Source: JAWXCH01 sp034440595
Lineage (GTDB): Bacteria; Planctomycetota; Planctomycetia; Pirellulales; JALHPA01
DNA: 42,472 nt
Reading direction: 5' to 3'
Assembly: GCA_034440595.1 (NCBI GenBank)
Contig: JAWXCH010000049.1
Span: 1 to 42,472, forward strand
Shown here: in pieces, positions 8,688-17,555 of the stretch
Layout: each line of letters opens with the position of its first letter
Position numbering within the stretch: position 1 is the stretch's first letter
Notes under the pieces: generated by a model
The model's input: the letters and a program-made list of their open reading frames with translations, nothing else
Told to the model about the DNA's origin: nothing
Databases searched by the model: none
Translations under genes and position numbers: made by a program

Positions 8688-10541
8688 ATGCGTACGTTGT
8701 TGCCAATCACGCTGGGTCTCTATCTCTGCGTGGCCGCAGTGCCACTTATGGCGCAGCCCGGTACGGTCAAACGGCCTTTGCCTCCTGTACCTAAGAAGGC
8801 CCCGGATCCGCTCAAGGCACTAGAAAACAAAAAGCCAACCAAGGCGGTTCAAGAAGCCGCCGCCGAAATAAGCCCTGCCCAATTGGCAGTGCAAGCTGCC
8901 GCGGCCGACGAAAAGACACGGCACAACGCGATTGACGCCCTGGGCGAAATCGGTGCCAAAGCCGAACCTGCTGTCCCGGCTTTGATCAACGCGCTCGACC
9001 ATGCAGACGCCGCCACGCGATGGCGCGCGGCGCGAACACTGGCCAGCCTGGGACCTGGTGCCAGTCAGTCAGTTGGTGCGCTCACCGGAAAATTAACCGA
9101 CAAGGACCACTTGGTCCGTGCGCATGCGGCGCGAGCGCTCGGCCTGATGCAGGAGAGTGGCAAGAGTGCGGTACCTGCACTCGCCAAAGCAGTTAAGGAT
9201 GAAAACGGTTTGGTTCGTCTGTCTGCTTTGAATTCGTTGCTGCTACTAAAGGCGGATCCAAGTATTACTCGACCGCTATTGGTCATTGCATTGGAAGATC
9301 CTGATCCGCGCGTTGTCTTGCCAGCGCTCCATGCAATTTCGGATTCAGGCCCGGATGTCGCCGTGCCAATTCTGATTAGAGCATTGAAGAACGAAAAGTC
9401 TCGCTATTGGGCCAGCCTGGGACTCACCGCCTTGGGACCGCTAGCCAAGGACGCTGCCTTACCGCTCTCGGAAGCCCTAACGGACAAACGACCAGAAGTG
9501 CGGATGCGTGTTGCGTTGGCATTGGCCGAAATTGGGCCTGAGGCAAAACCGGCCACAGCAGCGTTATTGATCGCAGCAAAGGACCCAGAAATTTCGGTGA
9601 AGAACGCTTCGTCGTTCGCACTAGGTCGAATCGCCACTAAGGAGGCCATACCGGTTCTACAGGAAGGCGTGAAGAGCGACGACGAATTATTGCGATTGAT
9701 TGCGGCCTGGGGACTGGCACAGATCTCGCCAAACGACAAAGCAGTTGTCACGCAAGCCGTCCAAATTGTGGCCAAATCGCTTGAAAGCAAGAACTCCGGC
9801 GTTCGATCCGCTGCGATCCGCGCGCTAACCGAATTGAAAGCGCCACCAGAAATCACGCAGCCGCTGATGGAGAAGGCGATCGAGGATCTGGATCCGCAGG
9901 TGGTGGAATTTACGATGGAAAGTCTGGCGGCACAGGGTGCCAAAGCAGTGCCGCGCGTTAGCAAAGCACTGAAGAGTGAAAAACTTCGTGGCTATTCAGT
10001 GGCAATTCTGACGCGGATCGGTCCAGACGCCGCTGCCGCCGTACCTGACCTGATTGAAGCCCTCAGCGTCGATAACCTGGAATTCCGTCGCAGCGTGAAT
10101 CTGGCGCTGGCTGCAATCGGCCCTGCTGCCAAGGGCGCAGTGCCGGCTTTGATCAATGAGCTAAACGATGTCAAATCGGTTGAAACCGTCCCCAGCGCCG
10201 CTTTTGCGTTGGGCAAAATCGGGCCGGATGCCGCCGCCGCTGTCCCCGTGTTAAGAGAGAAACTGGCTTCCGAAGACCTTCGAGCAAAAATGGCCAGTGC
10301 CTGGGCACTGCGACAACTTCAGCCCGAAGACCGCCCCGTGAAATTACTGGCGGTGCCGCTCTTTATCGAAGCACTGAAGAGCGATTCGGCCATGATTCGA
10401 AGCGAAGCGGCTGAATCACTTGGGGAAGCGGGCATTGCCGCTCCGAACGTGATCGAGGCGCTGAAGAAGGCCACGACAGACAGCGACGCGGAGGTACGTG
10501 CCGAAGCGACCGAGGCGCTCAAGGTATTGGGAGCAAAATAG
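8688..10541 (+). CDS. Exported HEAT-repeat protein
   Basis: The 617-residue product has a signal peptide (about residues 1-24, cleaved near LMAQ) and a Pro/Lys-rich linker. The rest is an array of roughly fifteen HEAT (PBS-lyase-like) repeats of about 35 residues. The repeat hallmark is 'A.PALI.AL.D....VR..AA.ALG.IG', as in AVPALINALDHADAATRWRA and GAVPALINELNDV. Such solenoids bind other proteins; no catalytic residues are visible. The start ATG at 8688 was chosen because the signal peptide begins there and GGGGA lies about 10 bases upstream. The specific partner is unknown. Confidence 0.88.
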   Translation: MRTLLPITLGLYLCVAAVPLMAQPGTVKRPLPPVPKKAPDPLKALENKKPTKAVQEAAAEISPAQLAVQAAAADEKTRHNAIDALGEIGAKAEPAVPALINALDHADAATRWRAARTLASLGPGASQSVGALTGKLTDKDHLVRAHAARALGLMQESGKSAVPALAKAVKDENGLVRLSALNSLLLLKADPSITRPLLVIALEDPDPRVVLPALHAISDSGPDVAVPILIRALKNEKSRYWASLGLTALGPLAKDAALPLSEALTDKRPEVRMRVALALAEIGPEAKPATAALLIAAKDPEISVKNASSFALGRIATKEAIPVLQEGVKSDDELLRLIAAWGLAQISPNDKAVVTQAVQIVAKSLESKNSGVRSAAIRALTELKAPPEITQPLMEKAIEDLDPQVVEFTMESLAAQGAKAVPRVSKALKSEKLRGYSVAILTRIGPDAAAAVPDLIEALSVDNLEFRRSVNLALAAIGPAAKGAVPALINELNDVKSVETVPSAAFALGKIGPDAAAAVPVLREKLASEDLRAKMASAWALRQLQPEDRPVKLLAVPLFIEALKSDSAMIRSEAAESLGEAGIAAPNVIEALKKATTDSDAEVRAEATEALKVLGAK

Positions 10542-10584
10542 CGCGAGGCAGTTTTTCTGTCTGTTGAGTATTCAATCAAAAAAC

Positions 10585-10616
10585 AAAGAGCCTGCTCGAA
10601 GTTGAGTAGGCTCTTT
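10585..10616 (-). terminator. Rho-independent terminator of lpdA
   Basis: AAAGAGCCTGCTC and GAGTAGGCTCTTT form a 13-bp stem (one G-U pair) around a 6-base loop. On the minus strand the stem is followed by GTTTTTTGA. The element therefore ends the lpdA transcript, 55 bases after its stop codon. On the plus strand it lacks a following T-run, though it may also slow transcription from the HEAT gene. Confidence 0.82.
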
Positions 10617-10670
10617 GCATTGGCAACTCCGGATCGATCGCCGCTTGACAATTGCGACGATGTTGGTGGC

Positions 10671-12104
10671 TTAGTGGTTATTCTTATCGCTGCGCGGGCG
10701 ATAAATCTCAGTGGCGATTCCCAGGTACGCCTCGCTGCCAAAGGCCAGCGTTTCACTGAGAGTCGGGTGGGGATGAATCGACTCGGCGATGTCACGGGCG
10801 GTGCAGCCCATCTCGATAGCCAGAACACCTTCGGCGACCAATTCACCGGCACCCGCACCGACCAATCCAATGCCCAGCACACGATCGGTTTCTGGATCGA
10901 TTAAGAATTTTGTCATCCCCTCGGTGCGGCCTAGTGCCTGGGCACGTCCGCTGGCGGCCCAAGGATACTTCACCACTTCCACCTGGCGGTTTTCTCGCTT
11001 GGCCTGTTCTTCGGTCAGCCCGGCCCAGGCGATTTCTGGATCGGTGAATACGACCGCCGGGATTGCATGCGGCGCAAAATGAGCTGGGCCACCATGCAAT
11101 GCTTCGGCGGCCACTTTTCCCTGATGCGAGGCTTTGTGGGCCAGCATCGGCTCACCGGCAACGTCCCCAATGGCCAGAATGTGTGGGTCGGCAGTGCGTT
11201 GTTGATCGTCGGTTTCGACAAAGCCACGTTTGTCGATCTTGACCTTAGTGTTTTCCAGACCAATTCCCTGGCTCGTCGGTCGACGGCCAACGGAAACCAG
11301 AACACGACTGAAGCGTTCGGTTCGCTCGTTGGAGCCATCGGCGTCCTGAAAAGTGACCTCGACGGCGTTGTCTTTTTCGACGAGCGAAACGACTTTAGTG
11401 CTGAGCATAATACTCTTGAAATGCTTATTCAGCCGCTGATGCAGTGGTTTAACAAGATCGCGATCGGCACCAGGTAACAGACCATCGGTCAGTTCTACGA
11501 CAGTAACCTGAGTGCCTAGTTCGGCGTAGACGCTCCCCATTTCCAGACCGATATAACCGCCGCCAACCACCAGCAGAGACTCAGGGATATCGACCAGCTC
11601 CAGCGCTCCGGTCGAGTCGATCACTCGTGATGAACCGATATCAAACGCTGGGATTTTTGTCGGCGTTGAGCCGGTCGCCAGAATGCAATGATCAAAGGTG
11701 AGTTTTTCGATCGCGCCACCTTCGCCCGTGGGCTCGAGTCGGAGCGTGGTGGAGTTTTCAAAGAATGCCTTGGCGGTGATAACCTGTACTTTGCGTCGGC
11801 TGGCCAGTTGCTTCAGGCCACCGCTGAGGGTGGCAATGACCTTTTCCTTGCGTGCGCGCAGTGCATCGACGCTGATTTTTGGCTCGCTGAATTCAATTCC
11901 CCAGTCGATCATTTCGCGCGCTTCGCTCACGACTTTGGCGACATGTAGCAATGCTTTGGAGGGAATGCAGCCGCGCAACAGACAGGTGCCCCCTAGTCGC
12001 GGATCGGCCTCGACCAACGTCACTTCCATTCCCAGGTCAGCAGCCATAAATGCCGCTGCATAGCCGCCGGGACCACCACCTAGAACCACTAATTTTGCAT
12101 GCAT
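10671..12104 (-). CDS. lpdA: Dihydrolipoyl dehydrogenase
   Basis: This 477-residue flavoprotein is the E3 component of 2-oxoacid dehydrogenase complexes and reoxidises dihydrolipoamide with NAD+. FAD-binding GGGPGGYAAA is at residues 9-18. The redox-active disulfide is C41-LLRG-C46 in GGTCLLRGCIPSKA. The NAD-binding GGGYIGLEMG lies mid-protein, and the C-terminal dimerisation domain contains the catalytic HPHPTLSE. The start is the ATG at 12102-12104, where the family begins; five extra codons upstream are possible. No E1 or E2 genes adjoin it, so it probably serves complexes encoded elsewhere. Confidence 0.95.
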   Translation of the reverse strand: MHAKLVVLGGGPGGYAAAFMAADLGMEVTLVEADPRLGGTCLLRGCIPSKALLHVAKVVSEAREMIDWGIEFSEPKISVDALRARKEKVIATLSGGLKQLASRRKVQVITAKAFFENSTTLRLEPTGEGGAIEKLTFDHCILATGSTPTKIPAFDIGSSRVIDSTGALELVDIPESLLVVGGGYIGLEMGSVYAELGTQVTVVELTDGLLPGADRDLVKPLHQRLNKHFKSIMLSTKVVSLVEKDNAVEVTFQDADGSNERTERFSRVLVSVGRRPTSQGIGLENTKVKIDKRGFVETDDQQRTADPHILAIGDVAGEPMLAHKASHQGKVAAEALHGGPAHFAPHAIPAVVFTDPEIAWAGLTEEQAKRENRQVEVVKYPWAASGRAQALGRTEGMTKFLIDPETDRVLGIGLVGAGAGELVAEGVLAIEMGCTARDIAESIHPHPTLSETLAFGSEAYLGIATEIYRPRSDKNNH

Positions 12105-12289
12105 GAATCGTATGATCAATTACAGTGAACGAAATAGGGTCATCTCTTGCAAGAATGTCTAAGTGTCGATAACCGGTCGGCACTCGTCAAGGACATGGGC
12201 GGCGATATTCGGCTGCTGCGGCCTCTTTTCAGCAGGCAATGACCGCTCGACAGAGTCGAAAATGAGGAGAATTGTAACGGATCGCTGGC

Positions 12290-13252
12290 CTAAACGGCGG
12301 CTCGTGTCAGCGGAGTTCCGCGCGTCTGGATTGCTTCATCTATCTGCTGAAGCTGATTGGCGGTCAAGGTCCACCCAAGTGCACCAGCCGTCTCGCGAAT
12401 CTGCTGCGGGCGTTTGGCACCACAGAGTGCCGCCGTCACTCCCGGCCGATGGATCGTCCAGTTGATCACCAGTTGTGCCACGGTGTGCCCGGTCTCTTCG
12501 GCAATGGGACGGAGTCGATCGACAAAGTCGCAATTCTTTTGCCATTCGACTCCCTGGAACATGGGGTATTTATGGCGGCTGTCGGTGGTATCAAAAACGT
12601 TGTCTCGCGGGATTCGACCAGCCAGCAGCCCTTTCATCAGCGGCCAGTACACAAAGACGGAAACCTGATTCGCCTGACACCAGGGGATCCGATCGGATTC
12701 AATCTCGCGTTGCAGCATATTGTAGTGCGGCTGATAGGCCGAAATGGGGCAAACTTCGGCAAATGCCTGCATCTGCTGCAACGTCATGTTGGAAACGCCG
12801 ATCGATCGGGCCTTACCTGATTCGCACAAGCGACGAAGTTCACCGGCGGATTCTGCTAGCGGAATTTTTGGATCGGGGGCGTGCAAATAAAGCAACTCCA
12901 CGCGATCGGTTTTTAAGCGCCGGAGACTCTCATCGAGTTCACGACGCAACGTCTCGGGCCGACCATCCACGACCTGCGTACGTGGTCGCTCCCAATGAAT
13001 GCCCCCCTTTGTGGCCAAGACAATTTGATCTCGCCGACCCACCAACGCCTGAGCAATTAGCCGCTCGCTTTCGCCATCTATTCCGTAGCAATAGGCGGTG
13101 TCTAAAGCGTTGATCCCAAGATCAAAGCAGGCCTGAATCGTGGCAATACTGTCAGCGTCGTTGATGTCGGCGCTGGTCATGCCGGCGATCGGCCAGCAGC
13201 CGAGCACCACCTCAGAGACAAATATATCGGTTTGGCCAAGTTGACGAGGCAT
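12290..13252 (-). CDS. Aldo/keto reductase
   Basis: A 320-residue NAD(P)H-dependent oxidoreductase of the aldo/keto reductase superfamily, an (alpha/beta)8 barrel. The catalytic tetrad is visible: D51 and Y56 in NALDTAYCYG, K82 in VLATKGG, and H124 in LLYLHAPDP. The C-terminal cofactor part shows SVFVYWPLMKGLL and the usual A-L-C-G-A. The best match is the YdjG/'general stress protein 69' type of class, but the substrate cannot be read from sequence. I chose the ATG at 13250-13252; a TTG three codons upstream is possible. Confidence 0.92.
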   Translation of the reverse strand: MPRQLGQTDIFVSEVVLGCWPIAGMTSADINDADSIATIQACFDLGINALDTAYCYGIDGESERLIAQALVGRRDQIVLATKGGIHWERPRTQVVDGRPETLRRELDESLRRLKTDRVELLYLHAPDPKIPLAESAGELRRLCESGKARSIGVSNMTLQQMQAFAEVCPISAYQPHYNMLQREIESDRIPWCQANQVSVFVYWPLMKGLLAGRIPRDNVFDTTDSRHKYPMFQGVEWQKNCDFVDRLRPIAEETGHTVAQLVINWTIHRPGVTAALCGAKRPQQIRETAGALGWTLTANQLQQIDEAIQTRGTPLTRAAV

Positions 13253-13364
13253 AGGGTTCAACTCAACTGGATTGAATGGTCAAGTATGTCGCGATGCAAT
13301 TTTAGCAAACTCACAGCTTAAGAAGAGTAGAAATCCTGCCAGCCTGAATGTTGGCTGCAAATCG

Positions 13365-13398
13365 CCAACAGCCTGTGCGTTAGCCCAGGCTGTTGGCC
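13365..13398. repeat. 12-bp inverted repeat (hairpin) with a third partial arm
   Basis: GCCAACAGCCTG at 13365-13376 and its exact complement at 13387-13398 form a 12-bp stem with a 10-base loop. It lies 49 bases beyond the stop codon of the minus-strand thioredoxin-like gene, so it may stabilise or end that transcript, but no T-run follows on either strand. Just upstream, TGTTGGC at 13350-13356 can pair with the left arm instead, so two exclusive hairpins are possible. Confidence 0.6.
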
Positions 13399-13446
13399 AC
13401 ATTCGATTAACTTGCCAGAATTGCGAGGACAGGTCAGTTCAAATGC

Positions 13447-14370
13447 CTATTCGGCAAAGATGCCTGTCGCATACCAGATGCCGTTGCTGCCACGGCGGAT
13501 GTCATATCCATAGGCGACATTCTGTGCACGGACCTTGGACCAGTGCCCTGACGATTGCCGCCAGCTATAGACACAATCCACACACGAATCCATGAGATCC
13601 TGATTCGGCCAGCTTTCGGCAACCACTTCACTGGGTGGGCTGACTCGCTTGCGGCCGGAGAGGCGTCCGAGGATTCGCTGAAAGCGGCTTCCCCATTGGT
13701 GATGCCCTTGGACATGGATCTGCGCCTGATGCGATGAATGGCTGGTCGCCTCGTCCGTCAAGATCGGATCGGCGGATCCGATAGCACTGGCTGGGCGTTC
13801 GGGATGAATTCGGACTGCAAAAATCATCGACCGCTGCGTGAGCGTACCAGCCGGCAGTTCGAGAAGGACTGCGACTTGCTCCGGTCGAAAGCTGAAATAC
13901 TTTCCCGGTCTGGTCGGCACGGTGCTAACGACGCGACCATAGTACGGCTGGCCCTTGCTCGCCAGATCAATGACGGCTAGTCCCGGTCCATTTCGCAGTT
14001 CGGCAAAGGAAGCGTGGTTTAGTAGCGTTACCGGTTTGCCATTTACTTGAATGGAGGAGCCGAGAGGCAAGCGAACAAGAACGTATTTTTCGACCTTGGC
14101 ACGCAACTTTGGACTGGATAGTTGGTTAGAAATAACTGAGCATTCGGCACATTTCTCGTCATGGAAATGAACCAGAAGCATCTTGCGTTCTTTTTTGGCC
14201 AAATCCATCGCCTTGGCATAATTGTCCATCCAAGGCAGTTCGGCTGGCTTCTCCTCAGTCGCAAGAGCGGGCTTCTGGGTTGCCTTCTCAGCACTTCGGG
14301 CCGTTGAGACGGGTAGCAAAAACGCGATGGCCACAAGGACCAACAAATGACTAGCAATTCGCTGCTGCAT
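13447..14370 (-). CDS. Exported thioredoxin-like protein with extra C-terminal domain
   Basis: The 307-residue product has a signal peptide (residues 1-27, ARSA) and a thioredoxin-like domain from about residue 45 to 165. The latter contains C74-AE-C77 in FHDEKCAECSVI, a redox CxxC or metal site. A linker leads to a distinct C-terminal domain (about 205-307) with HQAQIHVQGHHQWG, SCVDCVYSWRQSSGHW and GYDIRRGSNGIWYATGIF. The layout (His near the start, GHW, final aromatic-rich strand) recalls CAP/SCP-like domains seen in planctomycete proteins; this is a pattern match only. The start ATG has an excellent GGAGGAAA 6 bases upstream. Confidence 0.8.
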   Translation of the reverse strand: MQQRIASHLLVLVAIAFLLPVSTARSAEKATQKPALATEEKPAELPWMDNYAKAMDLAKKERKMLLVHFHDEKCAECSVISNQLSSPKLRAKVEKYVLVRLPLGSSIQVNGKPVTLLNHASFAELRNGPGLAVIDLASKGQPYYGRVVSTVPTRPGKYFSFRPEQVAVLLELPAGTLTQRSMIFAVRIHPERPASAIGSADPILTDEATSHSSHQAQIHVQGHHQWGSRFQRILGRLSGRKRVSPPSEVVAESWPNQDLMDSCVDCVYSWRQSSGHWSKVRAQNVAYGYDIRRGSNGIWYATGIFAE

Positions 14371-14970
14371 CGATAGTTTCCTCCAAGGTTGAAAAATACC
14401 CCTTCCAAACGCCAATTAGGCGCGACGGTCTTACACTCAAAAAGGGTGTTTGAAGCGTGGAAATCCACCGCATGCATTCATTCCCGGGCGGGACCTTGCC
14501 TTGCGATGTGCTTGCATTGCGATGTACGGGCTGGTGCCTAGGTGAGTCCGTTCCGTGGCGGGCACCAGATAAGAATCAATCAACAGTTGCCGTTCACAAA
14601 TGTTTGCAGTCAGACTCCTTTTCTAACCAGGGCAAATGCTTAAACTGATGAGATTCCGTTAAGTTGCATGTAGTCGGTTAAGTCCGATTTGGTTAGTATT
14701 AAGGCACGCGACTTTAACGATTGCAAGGGGTGGCGGCTTCGCGTGGACTTTAATCGTGACGTAACCTTGGAAAGATAACTGGCCGATCGCACTCGCTGAT
14801 CCGCCGCTAAGTCTTTTCCTTTCGCACATCGCGAGAATTATGTTAGATTGACGCGACGCGGCAGAAATGCTTGTAGTTAATAGACTTGGCAAAAGCCAAA
14901 TCCAGCTAACTCAAGTTTTCCACGCTGGTCTACGAAAATACACAACTCCGCATGATACGAGGTTGAAAAT
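14371..14970. other. 600-bp divergent intergenic region
   Basis: This holds the promoters of the two flanking divergent genes, but I cannot name a convincing -35/-10 pair. Three GTTAAGT-like heptamers occur at 14658-14664, 14677-14683 and, as GTTAGTA, at 14692-14698, on the side nearer the 687-residue protein gene. They could be binding sites. Short reading frames here (for example 14457-14648) lack ribosome sites and family features. Confidence 0.4.
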
Positions 14971-17034
14971 ATGAAACTGATTTTTCCTGCGATTCTCTTT
15001 GCCACCTGCTGGTCCATTTCACCCTGCTGGGGGGAAACCGCGGCCCAGAGTGCCCCGCCAGCCACCCCTACACCACCAGTTCAGGCCGGCACCGACAAAG
15101 TCAGTATGGAGCAACTGGCTGATCAGATTCGCGGGGCCGGGTCGCAATATCGCCCGGTGACTGAGGCCGATGTCGCAACGGCACGGCGGACTCTGCTGGC
15201 AGAGGTTAAGAAGCTCGATCAGCGGCTCTCCAAGGCAGGCAAGTCCGGGGCTGACTGGCGGAGGTTTCTTCGCTGGTCACAAATGCAACAGCAGTTGGCG
15301 GCCGGAAACGAGGCCGATACAGAACGTCTGGATGAAATAGCTGTACTGTATCGAACTGGATATCCAGGTCTTGAACTCCCGGTGGTTGCCAACGTTGGCA
15401 GGGCTCTGCAAAAATTCAACAACCGACTGGCAACTTTTAAAGACGAAGAAGCGGACAAGCATTATCAAAGTCGGTTGGATGCGCTGGCGGACGAAGTCAC
15501 TGCATTGGCGAAAGTGCCTGCCATGTATGACTCAACTCGCGCCAGCCTGATACTGAATGAGCTGTTGGTATCCGGACAAGCACCCGAGCTCGTGAGGAAT
15601 GTGCGTCGCCATATCCATTACCCCAATCTGCATGTGGGTATCAATCCCTCGATCTTAGCCGTTGGAATCAATGATCCTATCAACGAGGTCAGCAAGGTCC
15701 AGGACGTCATATTGGGCACACGGATCAGCGGCACGGCTCGCACCATTGGCCAATTGGATACAAAAGTCCGCGAAAGCTATCAGAATGCGACGATCGATCT
15801 GAACTTGCTGGCCACAGCTCACTCGCGGACTGTCGGGCGTAATGGACCTGCTGTTGTTCACAGCACCGGCGTGACGAAGCTCAGTGGTGTCAAACGCATT
15901 ATCCTGGATCCGAACGGATTTCGTGGAATCCCTGCAGTATCGACGGCCGCGACTAAGACCACATTTACTTGCATTGCCGTGACTTCAAAACTGTTTCGAA
16001 ACTTAATCCAACAGATCGCGACCAAGAAGGCGTATCAAAGCAAGCCTCAAGCTGAGCGAATTGCCGCGGCGCATGCTCAAACTCGCTTGAATAATCGCTT
16101 GAATGAGCAGGCCGCGAAGTTTCTGGCCGAAGCTAATCGCGGTTTTGTGACCCGATTTCGCAATCCTCTTCTGCGGTTTGGGGTGTTTCCGGACGACCTG
16201 TTGTTCCGCAGCAGTGCGAATAAGATTCAGATTTCTGCCACCCAGGCCGATCCAGGTCAGATCGGTGCCACCACGGTCGCACCAAGCCTGCCGCAACCGG
16301 CCGATATTTCGTTACGTGTTCATCAGTCGCTGATCAACAACCTGGCAACCAGCGCCTTAGGGGGTCGAAGACTTTATAAGGACGAAGTGAATCAGTTGTT
16401 GGTTGATTTAACCGGCAAAGTTCCTGAAGAGTTAGAAGACTCGGAAGAAGATCGCGATTGGTCGATCGTCTTTCCGTACCAGAAGCCAATTGAGGTTACT
16501 TTCGATGACGATGGGTTTGTGTTTACGCTGCGTGGCGAGGAATACACTTCCGGGGATAGCGCGTTTCCAGCGATGAACGTCACCGCCCGCTACAAACTGG
16601 AGAAAGGCCCGAATGGAATTCGCGCCATCCGCCAAGGGGCTCTTGAAATTGCTCCGCCGGACTTTGTCGAAGGAGAAGACCGTCTCTCCACCACAGAGAC
16701 TTCGGTCAAGCGAATCCTGACGCGACGTTTCGATAAGATATTTAAGCCAGAAATCGTCTCGAAGGGCATTCAACTGAAAGGTCGCTGGCAACGACTTGGC
16801 AAAATCAATCTGACTCAACTAAAATTTAACGACGGCTGGGCGTCTCTCTGCTGGGACAGTGTCCCTGCGGCTGCACCCGCTACAACTGCGAGCGCAGGGC
16901 CGACTGGCGCCGCAGAGCCGACTGGTGCTGTAAGGCCAGAAGTTATCGGTGTCGGATCGACCATCGGAACTGAGTCTACTCCGACGTTTGCAAGAACTTC
17001 TGCGATATCGGTATCCGCTCCGCCTGCACGTTAA
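14971..17034 (+). CDS. Large exported protein of unknown function
   Basis: The 687-residue product has a signal peptide (about 1-21, ISPCWG) and no family that I can name. The N-terminal third is helical and charged. A central block near residues 210-290 contains a conserved-looking stretch with NVRRHIHYPNLHVGINPSIL, and the following part has VHSTGVTKLSGVKRI. After a helical segment (about 345-400) comes a strand-rich region with TFDDDGFVFTLRGEEY near residue 510. The C-terminus is Ala/Thr/Pro-rich. It resembles a family of long secreted planctomycete proteins of unknown role. The ATG has GAGG about 8 bases upstream. The next gene follows after 29 bases. Confidence 0.8.
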   Translation: MKLIFPAILFATCWSISPCWGETAAQSAPPATPTPPVQAGTDKVSMEQLADQIRGAGSQYRPVTEADVATARRTLLAEVKKLDQRLSKAGKSGADWRRFLRWSQMQQQLAAGNEADTERLDEIAVLYRTGYPGLELPVVANVGRALQKFNNRLATFKDEEADKHYQSRLDALADEVTALAKVPAMYDSTRASLILNELLVSGQAPELVRNVRRHIHYPNLHVGINPSILAVGINDPINEVSKVQDVILGTRISGTARTIGQLDTKVRESYQNATIDLNLLATAHSRTVGRNGPAVVHSTGVTKLSGVKRIILDPNGFRGIPAVSTAATKTTFTCIAVTSKLFRNLIQQIATKKAYQSKPQAERIAAAHAQTRLNNRLNEQAAKFLAEANRGFVTRFRNPLLRFGVFPDDLLFRSSANKIQISATQADPGQIGATTVAPSLPQPADISLRVHQSLINNLATSALGGRRLYKDEVNQLLVDLTGKVPEELEDSEEDRDWSIVFPYQKPIEVTFDDDGFVFTLRGEEYTSGDSAFPAMNVTARYKLEKGPNGIRAIRQGALEIAPPDFVEGEDRLSTTETSVKRILTRRFDKIFKPEIVSKGIQLKGRWQRLGKINLTQLKFNDGWASLCWDSVPAAAPATTASAGPTGAAEPTGAVRPEVIGVGSTIGTESTPTFARTSAISVSAPPAR

Positions 17035-17063
17035 CGATTTAGTTCAATCATCGCGGCCTGACC

Positions 17064-17540
17064 ATGCATCAGTTTGTCGAAATCAACTTCGATTGCCTTC
17101 CATTGCGCTCGGTCGGTCGGCTCGATATTCCAATCGATGCCTCGCCCAAGTATCGACTGCGTTGCGAGCGGATCAAGCAACAGATCGACACGCATGGATC
17201 GTTCAATAGCTACTATCTGTACAATGCCCGGTGCAAGTACCACCTGACTAATGAGCCCGAGTTTGGCATGCTGGAATTCGAGTTCGACGGCACCGTGCTA
17301 ACCGATTCCTCGGATACCAAAACCGATCAAGCGCATCTGGAAGTAAAATTGCTGCACGAGACGTGCGACTGGCTGACCGAACCGGTTGTGGCTTGGTTTC
17401 GTGATTCCGTCCTGCATGCTGTAAGAGTCGAATTCGATCGGTACATTGCCGCCGGCAGTTTGGAACAAACACGGCAGCGAATTGCCGCGCTGCAACAGCA
17501 GGCTGACGAAAGTGGCGGGTATATGGGGATGTATCTGTAA
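17064..17540 (+). CDS. Conserved small protein of unknown function
   Basis: The 158-residue soluble product has no signal peptide and no family I recognise. It begins MHQFVEINFDCLPLRSVGRLD and contains the compact stretch GSFNSYYLYNARCKYHLTNE followed by alternating strand-like segments (GMLEFEFDGTVLTD). A C-terminal helix with many Gln and Ala residues follows. The gene is 29 bases after the exported 687-residue protein and 15 bases before the thiolase, which suggests one transcript. The normal codon use and tight spacing support a real gene. Confidence 0.72.
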   Translation: MHQFVEINFDCLPLRSVGRLDIPIDASPKYRLRCERIKQQIDTHGSFNSYYLYNARCKYHLTNEPEFGMLEFEFDGTVLTDSSDTKTDQAHLEVKLLHETCDWLTEPVVAWFRDSVLHAVRVEFDRYIAAGSLEQTRQRIAALQQQADESGGYMGMYL

Positions 17541-17555
17541 AACCTGGTCTCGCTC

